The notes under the pieces are model-generated. The model saw nothing but the letters and a program-made list of their open reading frames with translations. It was not told where the DNA came from and ran no database searches. The translations under genes and the position numbers were made by a program. A DNA stretch of 10,368 nt, taken from assembly GCA_033808535.1 (NCBI GenBank), contig JAPXNL010000076.1, positions 1 to 10,368 of the forward strand, read 5' to 3'. The stretch comes from DTU078 sp033808535 (GTDB taxonomy: Bacteria; Bacillota; Clostridia; Oscillospirales; CAG-272). This document shows, in pieces, positions 4,948 through 10,368 of the stretch (the first letter of the stretch is position 1; each line of letters opens with the position of its first letter).

Positions 4948-6144
4948 TCAACCGAGCTTGCTTTTTGAGCCTTTGCTGCCGAATGCGCCGCCGGAGGACA
5001 ATATATTCGTGTCGAAAGAATACACGATGTCAGATTCTTTTCTGTGCCGCTTTAGCGCCAGCGAAATCAGCCTGTCGAGCAGCTCGGGATATTTCACTCC
5101 GACCGGCTCCCACAGGTAGAACGAAAGCGAACCGGGTATGGTGTTGATCTCGTTGAGCCAGAACTCGCCCGTCTTGCGGTCGGTGAGAAAGTCTATGCGC
5201 ACCACGCCCGCACAGTCGAGATATTTGAACGCCGCCACTGCCGTGTCCTGTATCTTTTTCTTCAGTTCAGGAGATATATCGGCGGGGATTTTGCGCTTCA
5301 GGCTTGCCATTCCCTTGCTGCCGTCCGATTTGGATGAGCCTTCGAGATATTTATCCGAGTAGCTTAAAATTTCTTCTGTCGCGCACGGCTCCTCGCACTC
5401 GGAGGGCAGCGCCTCCTCCGCGTCGCCGACCACCGAGCAGTTTACCTCTCTCAGGTTTTGCACCGCAGGTTCGATAATAACCCGCGCGGCGAACGTGAAC
5501 GCCATGTTCAGCGCCTCCTCAAGCTCGGATGCGTTTTCCGCACGGCTGATTCCGACGCTCGAACCGAGGTTTACGGGCTTGACTATCACCGGATAGCCGA
5601 ATTTCTCCTCGGAGGCTTTTATAATGGCAGCCATATCTTTTGCTTCCGTCGATGAGAAGCGCAGGCAGTCGAGCACCGGTATTCCGGCGCTTTTCAGCAT
5701 TATTTTGGTCGTGAATTTATCCATGCAAACCGCCGACGCGAGCACGTCGCACCCGACAAACGGCAGGTTGTGCGTCCTCAAAAAGCCCTGAAGCGACCCG
5801 TCCTCAACATTCGTGCCGTGCACAATCGGAAACGCTACGTCAATGAGCGCGATGGGTTTTGACCTTGAGATCAGCTTATTTTTTTGCGGATAAAGATATG
5901 TCTTGCTTCCCTCTGTCGCAAAATACACGCGTTCGCACTGCTTGAGCATGGCGGGAATGTCCCTGTAGCTGTTTATATCGCGCAGGCAGTCGCCGTAATA
6001 CATACTGCTGTCTTTGGTGATGTAAACGGGAAATATTTCGTATTTCCCGCTGTCAAGGCTGTTTATCGCCTGCACGGCAGAAATGACCGATATTTCATGC
6101 TCAACGCTTCTGCCGCCGAGCAGTACCGCAAGATTTATTTTCAC
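4948..6144 (-). CDS. ddl: D-alanine--D-alanine ligase
   Basis: ATP-grasp ligase that joins two D-Ala for the peptidoglycan stem peptide; cytosolic. Counting from GTG 6144 (398 aa): LLGGRSVEHEIS (8-19) in the N-terminal domain, HGTNVEDGSLQG (109-120; the usual HGxxGEDG with Asn-Val), the glycine loop GSSVG (195-199) and NEINTIPGSLSF (331-342) for Mg-ATP and substrate. Lys-Tyr in SDKY (about 265-266) matches the omega-loop pair of D-Ala-D-Ala enzymes rather than the His of VanA, so D-Ala specificity is inferred. The 240-285 region and C-terminal tail make it longer than the roughly 300-350 aa of many Ddl. The start is uncertain: GTG 6144 gives the conserved MKINLAVLLGG, while GTG 6156 adds four residues but lies only two bases from AAAGG. 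It is the last gene, beginning just after the murF stop. Confidence 0.92.
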   Translation of the reverse strand: MKINLAVLLGGRSVEHEISVISAVQAINSLDSGKYEIFPVYITKDSSMYYGDCLRDINSYRDIPAMLKQCERVYFATEGSKTYLYPQKNKLISRSKPIALIDVAFPIVHGTNVEDGSLQGFLRTHNLPFVGCDVLASAVCMDKFTTKIMLKSAGIPVLDCLRFSSTEAKDMAAIIKASEEKFGYPVIVKPVNLGSSVGISRAENASELEEALNMAFTFAARVIIEPAVQNLREVNCSVVGDAEEALPSECEEPCATEEILSYSDKYLEGSSKSDGSKGMASLKRKIPADISPELKKKIQDTAVAAFKYLDCAGVVRIDFLTDRKTGEFWLNEINTIPGSLSFYLWEPVGVKYPELLDRLISLALKRHRKESDIVYSFDTNILSSGGAFGSKGSKSKLG

Positions 6145-6162
6145 TGTACACCACACAACCTT

Positions 6163-7713
6163 TCAGTAATTATCGGGTAAATCGTTTTCAAGCAGTATGA
6201 TTTTTTGTCTGTCGCTGCGAATCGAGTAGGCTTTTGCAAGTGCGTCGTTGAGATTAGGTGCTACATATATTTTCGACTCGTCATAGCCGGCGCTCACAAG
6301 GCCCTCGTATATAGGCTTTGTCTGCCGCTCGCCCACTAAGATCACAAAGTCGCAGGCGCCGGCGGCGCGAAAGCCGAACTCGCGGTTGAGCTCATATTGC
6401 TTTTGACCCAGCTCTATCATGCCGGGGGTTATGAGTATCCTGAACCCGTCGAACAGCGAAAGCGTCTTAAGCGCCGCCTCGCAGCCGCTGGGGTTGGAGT
6501 TGTACGCGTCGTCGATTATCACGGTGTCGCCTTTTCGTATAAGCTGCAGTCTGTGAGGAGGCGGCGTTATCCTGCGCAACTGCACGCGCATATCGTCATA
6601 CGATACGCCGAGGTATGAGCACACAGCCATCGCGCCGACAAGATTTACGACGTTGTGCTCGCCGATAAGCTGAGTCTGCAAATCCTTTACCACGGTGCCG
6701 CGGTCGCAGATGGAAAACGCCGTGCCAGAGGGCGTGACCTTTATATCAAACGCATAAACGTCATTATCGGGTGAAAGTCCGTATGTCCACCGCTCGCCGC
6801 GCGGCATGTTGGCGTGGATCAGTTCGCTGTCGCCGTTTAAGAATATCACGCCCTTACCGGCGACCGCGTCGGCAAGCTCCATTTTGGTACTTATAATCGT
6901 TTCGACTGTCTTGAATGTTTCAAGATGCTGCTCGCCTATCGAGGTGAGTATTCCGTGCGTCGGGTGCACGATGTCGCACAGCTCTTTTATGTCGCCGTCG
7001 TACTTTGCGCCCATCTCGCAGACGAATATATCGTGCGTCGAGCGCAGCTCGCCGCGGATGGTCTTGACGACACCCATCGGAGTGTTGTAGCTTTCGGGCG
7101 TCATGAGCACGTTGTATTTGGCCTTGAGCAGCGTGGTGAGAAAATATTTCACGCTCGTCTTGCCATAGCTGCCTGTAATGCCTATGACAAGCAGGTTAGG
7201 GCAGGCGCGCAGGATTTTCTTTGCGTCGCTAATATAATACTGCCGCACCAAAGCCTCGATCGGCGCGTTGATAATGTTTGCCAAAACCGGCACAATCGGC
7301 GAGAGCGCCAGCACAAACGCAAAAAACACAAGCGAAACCTTCACCGGGAGTAGCAGCCCGGCTAAAACCACCGCGGCAAGCAGTACGCCGCAGGTGACAA
7401 GCATCCGGATGACTCGCGCCGTGAATACAAGCGGTTTTTTCGCCTTTTTCACCGGCATGTGAGAAACCGCCATAACTATGCACAGCAGAAGGAAGACAAT
7501 TCCAAGCGCAATTATATTAAATATAAATATGCCTGCCACGCCGAGCGCAAGCATCAATGCGCTCGGGAGAAGCGAGCTGGCATTTTTGCGCAGCCAGCGG
7601 ATGTGAGTGGCGGCTTTGTATGAGTTGAGCTGGAACATGTGCATGGTGCGCAGCACGACAAGCACATATGCGATGACAGTCGCCGCGCATAAAGCGTAAA
7701 TCGGCAGCCGCAT
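6163..7713 (-). CDS. murF: Membrane-anchored MurF-type Mur ligase
   Basis: Predicted UDP-MurNAc-tripeptide:D-Ala-D-Ala ligase of 516 aa, acting at the cytoplasmic face of the membrane. The central and C-terminal Mur ligase domains are clear: ATP loop GITGSYGKTS (178-187), SYNTPMG (about 208-214), EQHLE (261-265) and DDAYNSNP (401-408), the MurF form of the DxYxxNP motif. The usual N-terminal substrate-binding domain is missing; about 150 residues with four or five hydrophobic segments (near 4-22, 47-83, 101-121, 124-145) stand in its place. The C-terminus ends LLENDLPDNY rather than with the usual KGSR-type motif. ATG 7713 is chosen: it lies one base after the hydrolase stop, with GGTGAG before it; TTG 7725 and GTG 7722 are alternatives. 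Directly before ddl, it fits D-Ala-D-Ala addition. A related Mur-like ligase with another substrate cannot be excluded. Confidence 0.82.
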   Translation of the reverse strand: MRLPIYALCAATVIAYVLVVLRTMHMFQLNSYKAATHIRWLRKNASSLLPSALMLALGVAGIFIFNIIALGIVFLLLCIVMAVSHMPVKKAKKPLVFTARVIRMLVTCGVLLAAVVLAGLLLPVKVSLVFFAFVLALSPIVPVLANIINAPIEALVRQYYISDAKKILRACPNLLVIGITGSYGKTSVKYFLTTLLKAKYNVLMTPESYNTPMGVVKTIRGELRSTHDIFVCEMGAKYDGDIKELCDIVHPTHGILTSIGEQHLETFKTVETIISTKMELADAVAGKGVIFLNGDSELIHANMPRGERWTYGLSPDNDVYAFDIKVTPSGTAFSICDRGTVVKDLQTQLIGEHNVVNLVGAMAVCSYLGVSYDDMRVQLRRITPPPHRLQLIRKGDTVIIDDAYNSNPSGCEAALKTLSLFDGFRILITPGMIELGQKQYELNREFGFRAAGACDFVILVGERQTKPIYEGLVSAGYDESKIYVAPNLNDALAKAYSIRSDRQKIILLENDLPDNY

Positions 7714-7714
7714 T

Positions 7715-8500
7715 TCACTCACCAACCTTCAAAAACGATCTTATAACCCTGTTGAATACAAACTGCTTTTCGATAAAAGAGTAATGCCCGGCACCCTCGA
7801 GCACCACAAGGCCGACGTCGGTGCCTGACGAGGATATTTCTTTTTCCATTATATGAGCGTCGGATAGCGGCGTCGCCGTATCACGGTCGCCCCAGACCAG
7901 CAGCGTCTGCGCTTTGATATTTTTGAGCAGATGCCGCAAGTCCTCGTTTACGACGCGCACGAGTGTCTGCCGCATGACCTGTGACGCATTGCCGTAATCG
8001 GCTGAGCCCATCTTTTTTCTCAACCGCTCAAGCGCGCCCGGAAACAGTTTTTTCACCGGCGGAAGCTGCAGAACACTCCTGCCCAGCTTATAGGTTTTCA
8101 CGCGGATTTTATATGCAAGTGAGCGCCGGGGCAGTATTCCCGCACTGTCAACAAGTATAATCTTTTCAGCCTTAAACGGCAGCTCCATTTCGCCTAGCAT
8201 TTTTATGATAACTCTGCCGCCGAACGAATGTCCCAGCAGTATAGCCCGCTCGCAGCCGAATGTCCGGATAAATTTAACCGTTAAACCGGCGTAATCTGAT
8301 ACGCTCCATGGCACACCCGGCTCGTCGCTTTTACCGAACCCCGGAAAATCAAACGAAACGACGGTGTACTTTTCCGATATGGCGGCGGTAAGGCCTGCAA
8401 AAAGCTCCAGATTTGACCCCCAGCCGTGCAGCAGGAACACATAGTCGCCGCTGCCGGCGACATTATAGTTTATATTGAGTCCGTCAATATTTACAGTCAA
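7715..8500 (-). CDS. Alpha/beta hydrolase
   Basis: Soluble alpha/beta-hydrolase of 261 aa when started at TTG 8500. In order: HGWGSN (25-30) near the oxyanion hole, GHSFGG (90-95) with nucleophile Ser92, a helical cap rich in Lys/Arg around 120-190, GDRDTATP with the acid Asp207, and GAGHYSF with His239. The triad is complete, so it should be an active esterase, peptidase or C-C hydrolase; the substrate is unknown. The start follows from GGAGG (8508-8512) seven bases before TTG, giving MTVNIDG. A reading from 8614 adds 38 residues of non-conserved sequence, and ATG 8521 has no ribosome binding site. It is first in the operon, its stop one base before the murF ATG, so it may act on a cell-wall precursor or fragment; that is inference. 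Confidence 0.83.
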   Translation of the reverse strand: MTVNIDGLNINYNVAGSGDYVFLLHGWGSNLELFAGLTAAISEKYTVVSFDFPGFGKSDEPGVPWSVSDYAGLTVKFIRTFGCERAILLGHSFGGRVIIKMLGEMELPFKAEKIILVDSAGILPRRSLAYKIRVKTYKLGRSVLQLPPVKKLFPGALERLRKKMGSADYGNASQVMRQTLVRVVNEDLRHLLKNIKAQTLLVWGDRDTATPLSDAHIMEKEISSSGTDVGLVVLEGAGHYSFIEKQFVFNRVIRSFLKVGE

Positions 8501-8627
8501 TGATTTTCCTCCGCCCGTCATGGGATTTTGTGTCGTCGCCTTACCAACACATTGAAATATTATATGCGCGCACGGCATCGCGATTGCCCGTGTCCTGGCA
8601 ATATCAACGCACACCGGACAATTTTAG

Positions 8628-8656
8628 ATTATATCACAAAGCGATGCGGTTATCAA
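8628..8656 (-). promoter_or_regulatory. Sigma-A promoter of the hydrolase-murF-ddl operon
   Basis: On the minus strand TTGATA (8656-8651), a 17-bp spacer and a perfect TATAAT (8633-8628). The expected start near 8621 leaves a leader of about 120 bases before TTG 8500. I recognised no riboswitch in the leader; it holds only a short ATTGCC/GGCAAT-type stem. Confidence 0.8.
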
Positions 8657-8719
8657 CACGAATTCCGCCGGTGAAATAAATATGGCGCATATTATATGAG
8701 CATTATAAAGCAAAGGCGC

Positions 8720-8753
8720 AAAAAAACCGCAAACCATTTAAACGGTTTGCGGT
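8720..8753 (-). terminator. Terminator of tRNA-Ser
   Basis: On the minus strand a perfect 10-bp stem (8753-8744 / 8735-8726) is followed by seven Ts (8726-8720). It begins directly after the CCA of the tRNA-Ser fragment, so the chromosomal end of that tRNA gene is intact. Confidence 0.88.
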
Positions 8754-8754
8754 A

Positions 8755-8813
8755 TGGCGGAGAGAGAGAGATTCGAACTCTCGGTAGGGTATTAGCCTAC
8801 ACACGATTTCCAG
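8755..8813 (-). pseudogene. tRNA-Ser (anticodon GGA), 3' half only
   Basis: Read on the minus strand this is the 3' part of a serine tRNA: anticodon loop CTGGAAA (GGA), TCGTG as the 3' side of the anticodon stem, a long class II variable arm (GTAGG/CCTAC), the T arm GAGAG-TTCGAAT-CTCTC, acceptor strand TCTCTCC, discriminator G and CCA. The homology stops exactly at the anticodon loop. Upstream there is no CACGA to close the anticodon stem, no D arm and no GGAGAGA, and that acceptor 5' strand was not found in the rest of the window. It cannot make a functional tRNA. The break position and the change in base composition there are typical of an integrase attachment site. Confidence 0.85.
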
Positions 8814-8951
8814 AAACGTAACAGGTAGATATTTGCTTATATATCTTTATAACTTTTTATTACTTATTCGATAAAACCCGCATAAAAAGCGGACCTTTTT
8901 ATATCATCCCGTTTTCCTATATTTCTATTCAGCAGGTCGCTTTGTAAGCTA

Positions 8952-8979
8952 TGGCACCATTTTGTCACCCGTGGCACCA
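8952..8979. repeat. Short direct repeats TGGCACCA, possible integrase arm sites
   Basis: TGGCACCA at 8952-8959 and 8972-8979, with the related TGTCACCC between them at 8963-8970, spaced 9-11 bases apart, about one helical turn. They lie 140-165 bp inside the tRNA-Ser break. Tyrosine recombinases often bind such repeats near an attachment core; the role here is inferred. Confidence 0.4.
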
Positions 8980-9218
8980 CGGATTAAATCAAGAAGGAAA
9001 TTATAATTGATCAAATGAAAATGATAGCTAATGCAATACGGATAGAATTTCGACACTATTTACTCATTTACATGAGAAATGCACAAAATTAATATAGCAA
9101 AATTAAGTTTTGAGGAAAAAGTTTTGATATGGGCATTTGCATATATTACTCTGAAATAATGGCAGGATGAAAATTCTACAAAAAATTACTGAATGTTTTA
9201 TTTCTTATGCTGTTGCTG

Positions 9219-9224
9219 TATAAT
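9219..9224 (+). promoter_or_regulatory. Likely -10 box of the DUF3800-like gene
   Basis: A perfect TATAAT 47 bases before the GTG start. The hexamer 17 bases upstream (TTTTAT, 9196-9201) is a poor -35. The leader contains GGGGGG (9254-9259), the probable ribosome binding site, 11 bases before GTG. Confidence 0.5.
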
Positions 9225-9270
9225 AGAATAGTAACTTTTTACAGTTTACTTATGGGGGGCATTACAGTAA

Positions 9271-10263
9271 GTGAGTACAAGAGAAGAATTTGAAAAACGC
9301 TTACATATTGCATATTTAGATGAGGTTACGGTTTACTCGTTCAAAGACTCCATATTCCATGCAGTTGTAAGCATGAATATGAAAAAGGATACATATATTA
9401 ATAACCTTGAAAAAGACTGGGCAGAATTAAGACGAAAGTATGATATACCTGATGGAGTATGTTTGCATTTTACAGATATAAAAGCTTTGCTAAATCCTCA
9501 ATATTTTCTAAGACAACCTAAAGAACGCAATGCTGACATGGAGAGAATCTTCTGCGATACAGGCAATAAGCTTATACCAGATAAACTATTCGATTTTTAC
9601 TGCGATATATTGGACATTATTCATAAAAATAACTTCACTGTTCAAGTTACCGGCAAGCGATATCAGAAAACGGCATTATTTACGAATAAAAAAATGAAAA
9701 ACTACAACAATGGTTTTTGGTATCCCCTTTTTAGAGAACATCTTGATTCAATGGCTTATTATTTTATTAAGTCTGCATATGAAGAATATGAAGCAGAAGT
9801 AATGGTTAATAAAAATGCAAAGTATCATAATTATACAGTGAAGCTAAGGTATGATGGAGACATTGAGCTAACAGTAAGGAATGATTTTCGAAATGCGTTT
9901 AGCCACAGTATTTCAAATGGTACAAAAAGATTTACTTCTGATGCTTTCAAGGAGATATTCGATGAAGTAAGATTTATTGATAAATCTGAAATAGGTTTTT
10001 GTACTGTCTGTCCAAGTACTTGCAATTCAAGGCAAATAAGTCATGCAGGGAGTGAAATTGTTGACTTTATGGCCGTTTACGTGGCAAGGTATATAGCTTA
10101 TAAAGCAATGAAAAATGATCTTATTAGGTATGAAGAAAAGTCTGAAGAAGAAGCAGAGAAAATTATTAACCGGAATATGCACATTGAGATACAGGGTAAG
10201 CCTTTAATCAAGCCAATAGATAGGATTTTACCTAAAATTTTTTTTGAAACTACCGACCATTAA
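9271..10263 (+). CDS. DUF3800-like protein
   Basis: Soluble protein of 330 aa with no signal peptide or membrane segment. The layout resembles DUF3800: an early beta-strand ending in an acidic pair (HIAYLDEV, 12-19; family form yxDESG), a helix-rich middle with LHFTDIKALL (65-74), and a late helix GSEIVDFMAVYVARY (258-272) like the family's terminal AD-x-x-A segment. Acidic residues at these places fit an RNase H-like metal site, but the family's activity is not well established. The usual Ser-Gly after Asp-Glu is replaced by Val-Thr, so the match is divergent. Translation starts at GTG, with TAA just before it in frame and GGGGGG 11 bases upstream. Low GC and A/T-ending codons set it apart from the genes on the left and suggest transfer. 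DUF3800 genes are common in prophages and defence islands; a defence role is only inferred. Confidence 0.6.
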   Translation: MSTREEFEKRLHIAYLDEVTVYSFKDSIFHAVVSMNMKKDTYINNLEKDWAELRRKYDIPDGVCLHFTDIKALLNPQYFLRQPKERNADMERIFCDTGNKLIPDKLFDFYCDILDIIHKNNFTVQVTGKRYQKTALFTNKKMKNYNNGFWYPLFREHLDSMAYYFIKSAYEEYEAEVMVNKNAKYHNYTVKLRYDGDIELTVRNDFRNAFSHSISNGTKRFTSDAFKEIFDEVRFIDKSEIGFCTVCPSTCNSRQISHAGSEIVDFMAVYVARYIAYKAMKNDLIRYEEKSEEEAEKIINRNMHIEIQGKPLIKPIDRILPKIFFETTDH

Positions 10264-10318
10264 AGAAAAAACAAGAAAAAGTAGTAAATAAATAATTTGA
10301 TAAAACTGAATAAATTTA

Positions 10319-10348
10319 TTGACAGTACACGCGAATTTCTGATATGCT
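10319..10348 (+). promoter_or_regulatory. Promoter of a gene running off the right edge
   Basis: TTGACA (10319-10324), an 18-bp spacer and TATGCT (10343-10348). The palindrome AATAAATTTATT (10309-10320) overlaps the start of the -35 and could be an operator. GGAGG at 10359-10363 is followed by an ATG at the very end (10366-10368), only two bases away, so the true start may lie just beyond the window. Confidence 0.55.
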
Positions 10349-10368
10349 AACTAATGTTGGAGGAAATG

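Larger units (their letters stand above)
8814..9270. other. AT-rich stretch without a recognisable gene
   Basis: No ORF of useful length and no recognisable integrase remnant was found on either strand. It holds a weak CCGC/GCGG hairpin (8878-8892) with T-rich flanks, three spaced GGCACC-like repeats (8952-8979) and the promoter region of the next gene. A 25-codon ATG frame at 9015 has no ribosome binding site and is not called. Confidence 0.6.
8755..10368. mobile_element. End of a putative integrative element or island at tRNA-Ser
   Basis: The AT-rich DNA starting beside the tRNA-Ser half contrasts with the GC-richer left side in base composition, codon use and gene density. In tRNA integration the host's original 3' end is displaced to one end of the element, while the element supplies a replacement 3' half at the other. 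Here the displaced end is at 8755-8813, so the element should run rightward to an intact tRNA-Ser(GGA) outside the window. No integrase gene is visible here. A chimeric contig is the main alternative. Confidence 0.55.

Noticed and set aside
8501..8614. 38-residue N-terminal extension of the hydrolase
   Set aside because: There is no ribosome binding site at 8614 or 8521, whereas GGAGG sits correctly before TTG 8500; the extra residues look unlike a signal peptide or family sequence, and the promoter at 8628-8656 would leave almost no leader.
8759..8770. GA-repeat tract that looks like a microsatellite
   Set aside because: It is explained as the acceptor strand and T stem of tRNA-Ser read on the other strand.
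9015..9092. Short ATG frame of about 25 codons in the AT-rich gap
   Set aside because: No ribosome binding site, no promoter and no recognisable sequence; expected by chance.
1..10368. CRISPR array, insertion sequence or transposase
   Set aside because: No regularly spaced repeats with unique spacers and no transposase-like protein were found; the 2599-2685 palindrome flanks a promoter, not a gene.

Overview
The window looks like a chromosomal scaffold of an anaerobic, probably motile member of the Bacillota, class Clostridia. The pointers are a Firmicutes-type DIP1984 protein, a clostridial-style D-Ala-D-Ala ligase, a lone CheX, a membrane-anchored Mur ligase, tRNA genes with encoded CCA ends, GGAGG ribosome binding sites and consensus sigma-A promoters. 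A run of ten Ns (4360-4369) shows it is a draft or metagenome assembly. From 1 to about 8750 the DNA is moderately GC-rich. From about 8814 to the end it is clearly AT-rich (roughly one third GC by eye) with different codon use.

Layout. (1) 1-1016, plus strand: the 3' part of a PRPP synthase gene, then a hairpin terminator. (2) 1132-2577, plus: a lipoprotein glycosidase of the GH76 (alpha-1,6-mannanase) type. (3) 2599-3163, plus: a compound palindrome containing a near-perfect sigma-A promoter, then a DIP1984-family gene. (4) 3164-3430: no protein gene, but a set of nested helices suggesting a structured RNA, ending in two hairpins. (5) 3454-3746, plus: a consensus promoter driving tRNA-Arg(UCU) and tRNA-His(GUG), then a terminator. 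(6) 3797-4830, minus: hemerythrin followed by cheX, overlapping by one base once the assembly gap is closed, behind a textbook SigD/sigma-28 motility promoter. (7) 4884-8656, minus: a three-gene operon of alpha/beta hydrolase, membrane-anchored MurF-type ligase and Ddl, with its own promoter and terminator. (8) 8720-8813, minus: a terminator and only the 3' half of tRNA-Ser(GGA), cut at the anticodon loop. (9) 8814-10368: AT-rich accessory DNA carrying a DUF3800-like gene and the promoter and ribosome binding site of a further gene running off the window.

How the genes work together. Ddl makes D-Ala-D-Ala and the MurF-type ligase attaches it to the peptidoglycan precursor; the hydrolase is co-transcribed, but its substrate is unknown. 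The hemerythrin-CheX pair looks like an oxygen- or redox-linked input to chemotaxis: an iron-binding O2 protein coupled to a predicted CheY-P phosphatase under the motility sigma factor. The tRNA-Ser fragment is best read as an attachment site, so the DNA to its right is probably an integrated element. The most interesting points are the SigD-hemerythrin-CheX unit, the tRNA-Ser island junction, the promoter palindrome at 2599-2685, the candidate RNA at 3173-3339 and the MurF variant.
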